Positions 46,821 to 55,057 are shown, numbered from the stretch's first letter. The stretch is DNA of 55,492 nt from Puniceicoccales bacterium (GCA_031290195.1 JAITOA010000006.1:1-55492); one strand, 5' to 3'. Numbers and translations are program-made. The notes: a model not told the origin generated them from the letters alone.

Positions 46821-48389
46821 TTATAGGCGCACATTGCCCGCCGTCTGCTGATTCTTTGACGTTACCTCCTGGATGACCTGGGTGGCCAACGAAAAAATGG
46901 CCTGCATGTCGTTATTCGCTATTCCAACATATTGATTCGGAATCTGCAGGTCATTTGATTTGCTGTCAATCTTCATGCGTAGGTTGTCCGTAATAGAATG
47001 AAGCTCTATGCGGTTTACGTAGGCCGTATCCGTATTCTCAAATGCCCTTGCTTTCTTGTCGTTTCTAATTCCAGAAAGATCCACGTTCCATGTGTACGAC
47101 ATACCTTTCCCTTGATCATTTTTATATCCCGTACCGGCATTCCCATTATTTTTATGCTTATATTTATGTGGTGTGGACGACATCTCTGAGGGATCATAGT
47201 AGAGATTGTGTACATCCGTTTTCCAGTCTTCATTAATAATGCATTGATCGTCCTGGTAGAGACCGAAGGTCCAATTAGGATTGTCGCCAGTTGCCACCCA
47301 TCCCATAATCGCAGGATCTTGGGACGGAAATGTGTAGCTAAGTCTCGGCCCAGCAGAGAGGAAGCGAGCCACATATTCTTGCTCCGCAACGTCCAAAGAA
47401 ACACGATCGGCAACGTCCCACGAGCCACTCGTTCTATTAATAACAAGTTTCATTTCTCTCTCTTTAACATCTGCATCCATTGAACTATTGATATAATATA
47501 CACTTGGCTCTTTGCCGTTAATTTTCCCAATTCTCTCCTGAAAATAAAAGAGAGGAATTAGGTGCCCATCAGCATATGCTCCAATATATCCATGATCCTC
47601 CATCCCGTCCGAATGCATGCGGGAGCCTTCGTCAAAGCTAACTCTAGGTGGTACTTGTACAATTCGCGGCCCTTCCCCTGTCATGACAACCTTTGCAAAT
47701 TTTCTATACCATTCATACTTTCCCCAAGCTAAGTATAGCTGCCGCCATGCCAAAGTTTCATGGACGCCGATGTCATCGAATAGGTCCCTCACTTTGTCAA
47801 AATCCAGACCGGAACAAAACACCTTATCGGGCATCACGGCACCAACCTCAGCGAGCTCCCTGATGAGTCTTCCCTCGGCAATGGCCGTGGAATATTCAAG
47901 TTTTGGATTGGTATTAACCAGCAGCGCAACGGATTCCTCGTAGAGTTCCTGGAGCTGCCGCAGCTCGGCATTGCATTTATCCAGAGCATCTAAATATTCC
48001 TCCATCTGAGCCTTTATGATGCGACTGGCTTGAAGGGCAACGCCGAGGACACTATAAACCATGCCCATGTTCTGACGGGCGGCTTCCGTTGGCTGGTAAA
48101 GCTGCGAAATGTGCACATAGGCAAATGTTAGCTGCCCATCCTTCAAAAAACTCCGCTTGACGTAGTGCCCGCCATCGTCCTTCGCGTAGATCCCATCGGT
48201 GCCCTTGGAAAAAAATTGCAAATCGTCGCCGCCATCATTGAGAGCATACTGGCTTGCGGCACCAACCAATGAGAGGGAGGACTGCCAAAGGTCAGTATTA
48301 TTGCCACCCTCACTCACTCCAGGCAAAAGATAGGCGTAGGAGGAAGTAGAATAGTACCTCGCCAAAATATCATCGACTCCAGACGGCAT
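46821..48389 (-). CDS. large secreted-type protein of the type III operon, paralogue D
   Basis: 522 residues, first gene of the operon and not recognised as a known family. A beta-rich stretch near residues 60-90, a long helical segment (MVYSVLGVALQASRIIKAQM onward), a Gly/Asn/Lys-rich variable middle (about residues 280-440) and a C-terminal helix ending in AGNVRL parallel the three filament-like neighbours. The start is unsure: ATG 48389 lies only a few bases from the predicted transcription start, while TTG at 48365 has GGAG about 11 bases upstream. Confidence 0.45.
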   Translation of the reverse strand: MPSGVDDILARYYSTSSYAYLLPGVSEGGNNTDLWQSSLSLVGAASQYALNDGGDDLQFFSKGTDGIYAKDDGGHYVKRSFLKDGQLTFAYVHISQLYQPTEAARQNMGMVYSVLGVALQASRIIKAQMEEYLDALDKCNAELRQLQELYEESVALLVNTNPKLEYSTAIAEGRLIRELAEVGAVMPDKVFCSGLDFDKVRDLFDDIGVHETLAWRQLYLAWGKYEWYRKFAKVVMTGEGPRIVQVPPRVSFDEGSRMHSDGMEDHGYIGAYADGHLIPLFYFQERIGKINGKEPSVYYINSSMDADVKEREMKLVINRTSGSWDVADRVSLDVAEQEYVARFLSAGPRLSYTFPSQDPAIMGWVATGDNPNWTFGLYQDDQCIINEDWKTDVHNLYYDPSEMSSTPHKYKHKNNGNAGTGYKNDQGKGMSYTWNVDLSGIRNDKKARAFENTDTAYVNRIELHSITDNLRMKIDSKSNDLQIPNQYVGIANNDMQAIFSLATQVIQEVTSKNQQTAGNVRL

Positions 48390-48398
48390 GCTTTTCTT

Positions 48399-48427
48399 AT
48401 TCTGAAAGTCACCTCCGGAGGTGTCAA
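48399..48427 (-). promoter_or_regulatory. predicted promoter of the type III operon
   Basis: On the minus strand a perfect -35 TTGACA (48422-48427), a 17-base spacer and a -10 CAGAAT (48399-48404; AGAATA one base on gives spacing 18). An A/T tract (AAAAAAATTTT) lies just upstream and may be an UP element. Transcription would begin near 48391, leaving almost no leader for ATG 48389 but about 26 bases for the alternative TTG start. Confidence 0.5.
48410..48423. repeat. 14-base perfect palindrome inside the promoter spacer
   Basis: CACCTCCGGAGGTG is a perfect palindrome that fills most of the spacer and overlaps the last two bases of the -35 box. A bound repressor there would block RNA polymerase, and an activator could reshape the spacer. 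I did not see a second copy elsewhere in the window. Confidence 0.6.
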
Positions 48428-48636
48428 TGAAAATTTTTTTGCGGAAATTTCCTGCTCCCTTCTTCCGATGGCAAGGTCCACAATCCTAGACTTTAACGCG
48501 ACTGTTCCAAAAATAGTTTCCAAGGCGGTCGATTTAGTTCACGGATAGCCCTCCAACTTTCCCCTTCCCTTCGTTGCCGCAGTAAATAGAACCTATGCTG
48601 TTTCCGTAGAGCTACTAAACCAATTTTCCCGCTGCC
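48428..48636 (-). other. intergenic region between pilus-like and type III operons
   Basis: About 250 bases in all separate the two minus-strand operons, including the promoter above. A 10-base palindrome GGAAATTTCC lies near 48445-48460. No hairpin followed by a T run marks a terminator for the upstream operon, and no additional gene is apparent. Confidence 0.35.
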
Positions 48637-49434
48637 CTAGTAGGAAAGGGCCTGCAGGTGTCCGAACGCGCCGTCGCGGACAGTGACGGCATGGCGCTCC
48701 GTGTCCACGTGGATCAGTTCGTAGGGATTTTTTCCGACAAAAAAAATTTCTCCGACGCGGCTGAGGCTATGCGTTTCCAATGTTTCCCCGAGACTTGCAG
48801 TGATTTCCACGACGAAATTTCCAACGGTCGCGGCATCACTGAGGAGCAGTGAACGGGAACAACCATTGCGTTCATCCCAGACGCGCACTTCCGGCATTGT
48901 CGCTTCGTTGACTTCCTTCGGGGCTCGCATTCCGCAGTGCTCCACAAAAAATTTAGCGTCCGCCACGTGATTTCCCTCCGCCAGGACGTGGAGCTTTTTC
49001 GTTTCCAAATCCCGAATAAAAACCCGCATTACGTCGTCCGGTGCGTTGACAAATCCCTCCAATTGCAGCCGATAGGGTATGCGCTCCACGTGGGATAGGT
49101 GCAAAACAGCCGAGGATTCGGCAACACTATCGGTCACCGCATGGGAAATAAACTGGCCATTTTTCAACTCAATTGTGGGAGGGGTAAACAATTCATAGAC
49201 CCAAGGTCCATCCCTGCGCTGGAAGGCGGGTGCCGGCCAATCGAAGTTAGGAAGCAGGTGAAATTCCCCCCCAACTTCCATGTCCACGACCAATTCCGTT
49301 TCCTGCACTTTCTCCTTTTCAAGGACCGGCCGCGTAAGCAGCATGTGTGCAAAGAGGGCGGCGAAGGCGACGGCACAGGCAACGGTTGATGCCCGGATGC
49401 CTTTGTAAACTCCGCAGAAAAATTTCCCGTACAT
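48637..49434 (-). CDS. GspC/PilP-like inner-membrane protein of a pilus/type II-like system
   Basis: 265 residues. One N-terminal membrane segment (about 15-34) precedes a WVYELFTPPTIELKNGQF motif and two beta-rich stretches. The first (YRLQLEGFVNAPDDVMRVFI, then VLAEGNHVADAKFF) resembles the HR/PilP fold that binds the secretin. Position after L- and M-like genes supports a GspC/PilP role, comparable in place to the gene next to Amuc_1100 in Akkermansia. Identity to a named family is weak. Confidence 0.45.
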   Translation of the reverse strand: MYGKFFCGVYKGIRASTVACAVAFAALFAHMLLTRPVLEKEKVQETELVVDMEVGGEFHLLPNFDWPAPAFQRRDGPWVYELFTPPTIELKNGQFISHAVTDSVAESSAVLHLSHVERIPYRLQLEGFVNAPDDVMRVFIRDLETKKLHVLAEGNHVADAKFFVEHCGMRAPKEVNEATMPEVRVWDERNGCSRSLLLSDAATVGNFVVEITASLGETLETHSLSRVGEIFFVGKNPYELIHVDTERHAVTVRDGAFGHLQALSY

Positions 49435-49446
49435 ATTTTCTACCTC

Positions 49447-50319
49447 CTATCGCCGGTCAATCGGTGCCGTGGGCAGCAGCTCTGCCCACTCTAAAACCAC
49501 TGTAAACTCCACGGGTCTTGGGTCAACCACCAGTAAACTATCCAATTCGCTGGCCCGGGAATGGAGGTGGTCGGTTTTTACGGAGATGGACCGCGGGACT
49601 ACGGAAAGCAGATGCTCTTCCAACGCATTCATAAACTTGCGGAATGTGGCCGTGTGGCAGCAAAACTTCATTTGGAAAATGTGGGTTTCGCCGCCAAAAA
49701 TGGGACGCAGGGAAGCCACGTTCCTCCCGTCAAAAAGGTCGTTAGGATTCTGGCTGAGCTCATTGGCATCCTCACTTTCCCTTGCAATGCTCAAAAATCG
49801 CAGGTCACCGGAAGAAGATTCATAGAGGATACGGACAAGGACGTTAATTTTATTTAATTGTCTTTGCCACAGAGAAATGCCCTCATTGGAAATCTTCCCC
49901 TGCTGCACCATATCGGAAAAACCAAAACATCCCTTTCCCGGCAGGGCAACGCGGTGGCGATCCGCCAATGCCCGCAGATCCTTCTCCGATTCCAGCACGT
50001 TGAAATAGAACTCCGTTGGGCCTAAAGGCTTCTGAGCAAGTTCCTCCAGCTCGTTGCGCTGCCTGGGACCGATTGCCGCTTTAAATTTTTTTGCATAGCC
50101 CTCCAACTGTTCCCGGAGGCGTGGCAGGTCCTTTTCATCCCGCATGGCCCTCCGGGTTCGCAGTAGAACAAGCTCGGAATAGGCGTTGTCGCATTGCCAT
50201 TTCAAGTTTTCATTCCGGGAACGCAGACGGCGATGGCCGCAGCAAAACGCAGCCGTCAGAGCAACGAAGGCCAGAGCAAAAATTTTGGAGGCAATCCTTT
50301 TCCATCGAATCTGCTTCAT
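49447..50319 (-). CDS. PilO/GspM-like protein (Amuc_1100-type)
   Basis: 290 residues: a short cytoplasmic start, one membrane segment (about 12-28), a coiled coil (residues 30-80) and a periplasmic part with two ferredoxin-like repeats. The order helix, GPTEFYFNVLESEKDLRALA, a hydrophobic core and a C-terminal VEFTVVLEWAELLP strand parallels the Akkermansia Amuc_1100 family. It would bridge the L-like and P-like partners in the inner membrane. Assignment rests on architecture and neighbours. Confidence 0.6.
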   Translation of the reverse strand: MKQIRWKRIASKIFALAFVALTAAFCCGHRRLRSRNENLKWQCDNAYSELVLLRTRRAMRDEKDLPRLREQLEGYAKKFKAAIGPRQRNELEELAQKPLGPTEFYFNVLESEKDLRALADRHRVALPGKGCFGFSDMVQQGKISNEGISLWQRQLNKINVLVRILYESSSGDLRFLSIARESEDANELSQNPNDLFDGRNVASLRPIFGGETHIFQMKFCCHTATFRKFMNALEEHLLSVVPRSISVKTDHLHSRASELDSLLVVDPRPVEFTVVLEWAELLPTAPIDRR

Positions 50320-50328
50320 GGTGCCTCC

Positions 50329-52143
50329 CTAGAGTTCGTTGCGGCGGAGAATCAGTCGGCAGCGAAATGGCTGCAGGTATCCCTCCGAGGGAGTAAGTGC
50401 TATGTCCGCCACCTCGGCAATGCTCTCCGTGTTCCTTAGCCGCTGGAATAATCCATTGATTTGTTCCACAGTTTTGGCCCCGGCTCCGCTCTGTTTCGGT
50501 GTACGTATGAGCGCATAGCCCCTGAGAGCAACGGAAGGAGATTCTCCTCCAACGGCTGTCTCGCGCGGATTTGTCATGTGAAAATCCTCCAGCCAAATAT
50601 CCTTCGATTCCCCCATGGCCTCCTGCAATTCCGCAAAAAGACGCAGCCAACTCTCCTGGCGCCGCCGGATGAGATCGATGCGATCAAAGTTCATGCGCAT
50701 CACCTCCCGCTGGGAATCCAGTGCGTCCATTTGCAGGGCAATAACCTTCACCTTAGCCTGCCGACCGCGGATATCTTTCAGGTGGGACTCCAAAATTTGA
50801 TTCTGGGAAAACCTATAAATCGAAGAAAATCCAAGGATCGCCCAAACAAATAAAACGAGGGCGGTGGCCAATCGGTAGTACTGGGACCTTTGCCTCCGCC
50901 GCAGTACAAATTCCGGCAAAAACGCGGCCATTGCTGTCTGGGAACCGAGGTCCCCTCCAATGGTGCCGAGGAGCCGCATCCAGGTAAGATCATCTATTTC
51001 GCCGGCAATTTTTTTGGAAGATCTCGTCATTTTTATCGTCATCCAGGGAGCCATACGCACCACCTGGGTCTGATGTTGCTGCCCAAATAAATCCCGCAGC
51101 CTCTCCGAATCCGGTGCACCGGAGCAAAGATACAATTTTTCCATGTGCCTGCCGCCGAAGCGGTGGATATACTGCAGCTCCGTCTTTTCAATTTCTTCGG
51201 CAAGTACCGCAAAAAACCGCTCCCTTCGACCCTCAAATCGCCTTCGCAGAGCCTCATCGTCGATTTCTTTTCCAGCCAACCAGGTGGATAGGGCATCCAA
51301 AATGACCTCCGGACTTGGGCCGTCGGGCTCCTCCCCTTCGACGGGAGCGCACAGTTGCTGCCAACCGCAGTGGACATAGCGCATGTAGGGGCGAACTCCT
51401 CCCGTAAAGGTGAGCGAGGAAACCGCATCCCCAAGACATAGCTGCAGGGCCATTTCCTTGGAGGTGTGCTGTCTAGCGGTAAAAAAATCTGCCATTAGGG
51501 GAGGTGCTGCTCCGTCGGGGAAAACATCCATTGCAGCCAGAAGGTCGAATAGGGGAGCCAGCGCCGCCTTCCGTTCGGCAAAAATATACCCCCCGTGGCC
51601 CTCGCCACCGCAGTCCAAAAAGTCCCAGGAAAAATCCTGCTCCTGGACGGGAAGATCCACTTCCAATGCCTCCGCAAGGGTCTCCCGCAGCAAGCGCCGT
51701 TCAACCGGAGGAACGGTAATCCAGCGGAGCAGCGGCGAAAAATGGGGAAGCACGACGGAGCAGGGGTGTTTGCGAAATACATTTGGCATCAATGAAATGG
51801 CATTTGAAACCGATTCCCACCATCCGGAATCCCCAAAGTCACCGCTTACGGGTGCGCGGTAGAAATTTTGCAAACGCAGGACGCCGTCCCGCAATCGGAG
51901 GTAGAGCGCTACAACGGAGCGACGGGTAACGGCAATGGCGCAGCGGCGCCCTCCGCCCGATGGATAGAAGGGTGAACAACCACCCTCACGTCCCTCCTGC
52001 CCGCACCCCCATACCACGCTATGATCTTGCCGTCCAAGGGAGGATTGTAAATCGCAAAGCACGATTAACCCAAAAATTTTCAGATCAATTCCGCCGGAGT
52101 TAGTCCCTGCGAAGCCGCTGCAAAGCGGCCAACTCGTTTGCAA
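50329..52143 (-). CDS. GspL-like / PilM-PilN fusion assembly protein
   Basis: Up to 604 residues. A cytoplasmic actin-like (PilM/GspL) domain begins near AIAVTRRSVVALYLRLRDGV and runs to about residue 400. A membrane segment (LATALVLFVWAILGFSSIYR, about 420-445) and a periplasmic PilN-like part with a coiled coil follow. The first 65 or so residues look non-native, with no hydrophobic or domain pattern, so translation may start downstream, for example at GTG near 52019. No ATG is available there, so the start is unresolved. Overlap-level spacing with the PilO-like gene shows one operon. Confidence 0.6.
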   Translation of the reverse strand: MQTSWPLCSGFAGTNSGGIDLKIFGLIVLCDLQSSLGRQDHSVVWGCGQEGREGGCSPFYPSGGGRRCAIAVTRRSVVALYLRLRDGVLRLQNFYRAPVSGDFGDSGWWESVSNAISLMPNVFRKHPCSVVLPHFSPLLRWITVPPVERRLLRETLAEALEVDLPVQEQDFSWDFLDCGGEGHGGYIFAERKAALAPLFDLLAAMDVFPDGAAPPLMADFFTARQHTSKEMALQLCLGDAVSSLTFTGGVRPYMRYVHCGWQQLCAPVEGEEPDGPSPEVILDALSTWLAGKEIDDEALRRRFEGRRERFFAVLAEEIEKTELQYIHRFGGRHMEKLYLCSGAPDSERLRDLFGQQHQTQVVRMAPWMTIKMTRSSKKIAGEIDDLTWMRLLGTIGGDLGSQTAMAAFLPEFVLRRRQRSQYYRLATALVLFVWAILGFSSIYRFSQNQILESHLKDIRGRQAKVKVIALQMDALDSQREVMRMNFDRIDLIRRRQESWLRLFAELQEAMGESKDIWLEDFHMTNPRETAVGGESPSVALRGYALIRTPKQSGAGAKTVEQINGLFQRLRNTESIAEVADIALTPSEGYLQPFRCRLILRRNEL

Positions 52144-52223
52144 GACTTTTAAAGCAGGAATTTTGCAGCTGGCATAAAAAAGTTCCGGAAACGTCGTCTA
52201 TGAAAAAACAACCCTGAAACCGG

Positions 52224-52296
52224 TGGAGCTGATCGGGATCGAACCGACGACCTCATCATTGCGAACGATGCGCTCTACCAACTGAGCTACAACCCC
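52224..52296 (-). tRNA. tRNA-Ala (anticodon CGC)
   Basis: On the minus strand GGGGTTG pairs with CAGCTCC, the D arm is GCTC...GAGC, and the anticodon stem CATCG/TGATG encloses TTCGCAA with anticodon CGC. The T arm contains TTCGATC. Discriminator A is followed by CCG, so the CCA is not fully encoded. The isodecoder reads GCG codons. Confidence 0.94.
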
Positions 52297-52385
52297 ACGG
52301 ACATCCCCAGAAGGGCCCGGTGCAATTTTTCGTCAACGCAAAAAAAATTTGCCAGGGAATCGCCTCCGCGACTAAACTTGCGTCT

Positions 52386-53537
52386 ATGATTATATCATTG
52401 CTTCGAGTTTCCGTCGTTTTGGGAGTTTTTCTTTTGAAAACGAAGGTCTTCGGTGTAGCGGAAAGGACGCCGGAGGTATCCATCATCATTCCCGTCTACA
52501 ACGTGGAACGTTACCTTGCCAGGGCGCTAGACAGCGCCGTCCAACAGACCTTTCGGGACATCGAAATAATCTGCGTGGACGACGGTTCCACGGACAATTC
52601 TCTGGAAATTCTCCGCGAATATGCCCGACGGGATCCGCGCATCACCGTCCTGGAAAACGGAACAAATCGCGGCATTTTTCACACGAGAACCCGGGGAATT
52701 TTAGCCTCCAGCGGCCGCCACATCCTGTTCCTCGACTCCGACGATGAACTGGCCCGCGACATCGTCGAAAGGGCCCACGTCGCCGCCGCGGAAACGGGTG
52801 TTGACGTCGTTCGCTTTGCCGTAAAATGCGTTGGAAGGTCCATCCCAAAGTGGGTTGGGGAAAAAAAGTTTTCCAATGCCACGGAAATCATTCCGCCGCC
52901 TGCCGCCGGGGCAGGTGGCCACTGGGACCTCCTAGATGAAAATCTAATCAGTGCCTATGCGGGCGTTGGAGGATTTTTCCGCGGAACTCTGTGGGGCTAT
53001 CTTTTCACTAGGGCTCCCGTCCTATGGGCAACGCAACTTCTACTCCATTTCTCGGAGACCAGATACCTTAATTTCTTTGAAGATAATCTGCGCTTCGTCT
53101 TCATCCTCGAGGGATCCCGGGGTAGTCTTTCCATCCCCGACGTCGGTTATTTCTATTTCACTGGCATAGGAATCTGCGGGGACTCCGGAAAAAATGTTCT
53201 TTCGGCCGCTTTGCTTAAATCTGCCAGTCTCTCCATCGCCATGCAGATTGCACTCGAAGAAATAAAGCTTGGCAATTTTGAACACATGGCGCTCCTGCAG
53301 CGGCGCCATCCGGCGCCGCTGTTGGAGTATGTCCAAACCATTCCCGTGGAGGAAGGAGTTGATCTTTTTGCCAAGTATCTGAGTGGATTTCCCCGGAAAA
53401 AGCAATTGGCAATTGCCCGTGAAACACGGGAGAGATTTCCATCCTGGTACGGGGTCATCCATCGACTCAGCAAAATTCATCGGCGGTCTTTGGCGGCAGC
53501 GAAAAAACAGCCGCGGTGTACATGGAGAACTCGTTAA
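52386..53537 (+). CDS. family 2 glycosyltransferase
   Basis: About 383 residues. A hydrophobic segment at the N terminus ([17 protein letters not shown]) precedes a GT-A domain: [31 protein letters not shown] and the DxD-type DSDDE. The remaining 200 residues are not recognised. It probably transfers a sugar to a cell-surface glycan. The frame is open from a GTG at 52320 with AAGGG upstream, so 22 more residues are possible. It runs opposite to its neighbours and its 3' end overlaps that of the 471-residue gene. Confidence 0.85.
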   Translation: MIISLLRVSVVLGVFLLKTKVFGVAERTPEVSIIIPVYNVERYLARALDSAVQQTFRDIEIICVDDGSTDNSLEILREYARRDPRITVLENGTNRGIFHTRTRGILASSGRHILFLDSDDELARDIVERAHVAAAETGVDVVRFAVKCVGRSIPKWVGEKKFSNATEIIPPPAAGAGGHWDLLDENLISAYAGVGGFFRGTLWGYLFTRAPVLWATQLLLHFSETRYLNFFEDNLRFVFILEGSRGSLSIPDVGYFYFTGIGICGDSGKNVLSAALLKSASLSIAMQIALEEIKLGNFEHMALLQRRHPAPLLEYVQTIPVEEGVDLFAKYLSGFPRKKQLAIARETRERFPSWYGVIHRLSKIHRRSLAAAKKQPRCTWRTR

Positions 53538-54949
53538 GTTGCATTTTCTTGCTCCCGAAGTTCTCTAAGCCGATTCACATCGGCTTCGGTAAATGTCTGA
53601 TTTTTTGCGAGTGCAATGCGAATCTTTCCCGTGCCATGTAATTTCGCGATTTCTTTAGCCTCGTTCTGAAGGGCAGCATAGATATAAGATATCGTTGACA
53701 AAGCATCATCTGCCTTCTCTTTGGTCGTATTTTCAGGCAAGGAAAACATTCCTTCTACTGGTGTCCCCTGCAAGGTCCTAGTAAATCTAGCCGCTCCACC
53801 GTCGCCATCGTCGCCTGCGCCTAATTCGTCCGGTACGTCGGAAGCACTCCATCCGGAGATGGCATCCAGAGTATTTGGAAGCGTATCGGCCACCTTTCCC
53901 CGAAGCAATTCGAAGGCGACTTCCTTGCTAACTGCTTTCCCGGATGGAGATAGGCATAATACGTTATTTCCAGCCATGAATGTGTCCCACATTTCCCCGC
54001 ATGTATGCGTCCTATTCTTAACGGTCAAAGGCTTATCAATTTTAGTATTTCTAATTTCTTGCCTAATGGAGTCCGGCGTAGGGTTGTGTGTTGTGGCTCT
54101 TCCAATTGCATTAAATGCAGTACCGAGAAGCGAATCGGACGTCTCACCAACATCTTTGTCTTTTTCTAGAGAGCCAGGCTTAAGAATATTTTTAAACACT
54201 AAATGTTTCACTCTAGGGCTGGGCTGCAGAAATTTGGAAAAATTAACTTGCACCTTCCGTCCATCGGGAATTTCTATCGAGCGGGCACAGGCCTTCACCG
54301 TGGCGTGGGCCACGTTTTGAAGGAATTTTTTACAAAATTCTTTTTCTTCCATGCCGTCGACCAGGCTTCCGGAACCAGAAAGGCTCTCATAGAGATTACG
54401 CACCGCGGATTGCACTTTCTCATCAATCATAAGAATCTCGAATGCCTGTCCGGCAAATCCGTTAATGGGAATTTTCTGCGCCTCAGCCCTTACCTGAAGT
54501 TCGGCGGCGCTGGATGCGCGAGCAACGATATTTCTACGCAATACTCTCCGCGGCCGGGCTTGTTCGGGCCGGCTGATGGGGGCCCCGGAAGGGACCTCAC
54601 TTTTCGGAGGGTCAGCAACTTGCGCCCCATCCGCCGTACTGGGGTTATCGGCATCGGTCGCGGAAGCGGGGGCACTTTCGGCCGCCACTCCCTGCGACGG
54701 GGTTTGGGTGGTCGGCTTCGCGGATTTGGGGACGCACTCATCCAGCAATTGCATAAATTGCTCACTAAGTTTTGCATCGGAAGTAAACACCCGAGCGATG
54801 AAACCCGCACATCCGGAGAAGCAATTTTTTACCTTCTCCCAAGGCGTACTTGCTCCTTCTGCGGTGGAAATTTCCGTTTTTATGAATGCCGTAAGATTCG
54901 CAGAAAGCGGGTCCGTACTTTTTTCCCTAGCCTGGAAACTCTCCGCCAC
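53534..54949 (-). CDS. unrecognised 471-residue protein, possible secreted effector
   Basis: No family recognised. An N-terminal helical part (to about residue 70, with LSEQFMQLLDECVPK) is followed by a low-complexity Pro/Ser/Thr/Ala-rich linker (about 72-130) and an Arg-rich junction (RPRRVLRRN). A large C-terminal region of mixed charge has no membrane segments. The modular, linker-bearing layout and a location 5 kb from translocator genes would suit a type III effector, but nothing in the sequence proves secretion. It starts with GTG; AAGG lies 8 bases upstream. Confidence 0.5.
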   Translation of the reverse strand: MAESFQAREKSTDPLSANLTAFIKTEISTAEGASTPWEKVKNCFSGCAGFIARVFTSDAKLSEQFMQLLDECVPKSAKPTTQTPSQGVAAESAPASATDADNPSTADGAQVADPPKSEVPSGAPISRPEQARPRRVLRRNIVARASSAAELQVRAEAQKIPINGFAGQAFEILMIDEKVQSAVRNLYESLSGSGSLVDGMEEKEFCKKFLQNVAHATVKACARSIEIPDGRKVQVNFSKFLQPSPRVKHLVFKNILKPGSLEKDKDVGETSDSLLGTAFNAIGRATTHNPTPDSIRQEIRNTKIDKPLTVKNRTHTCGEMWDTFMAGNNVLCLSPSGKAVSKEVAFELLRGKVADTLPNTLDAISGWSASDVPDELGAGDDGDGGAARFTRTLQGTPVEGMFSLPENTTKEKADDALSTISYIYAALQNEAKEIAKLHGTGKIRIALAKNQTFTEADVNRLRELREQENAT

Positions 54950-55057
54950 CCCCCGTACCTTGCCCTATTAAACGCTGAAACAGCAAACCCCATAGTGCCT
55001 GGAGTATGTTTAAAATCTCTTCGCAGGGCAAGAAAATTAAATCCGGAGGTCAATCCA
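54950..55057 (-). other. short intergenic region
   Basis: About 108 bases between the partial gene at the right edge and the 471-residue gene. No tRNA, terminator or clear promoter was seen. Short open frames cross it, but they look like shadows. Confidence 0.3.

Noticed and set aside
39003-48389. Insertion sequences, integrase, attachment sites or CRISPR flanking the AT-rich island
   Set aside because: No transposase-like frames, terminal inverted repeats, direct repeats or regularly spaced repeats were found in or beside the island.
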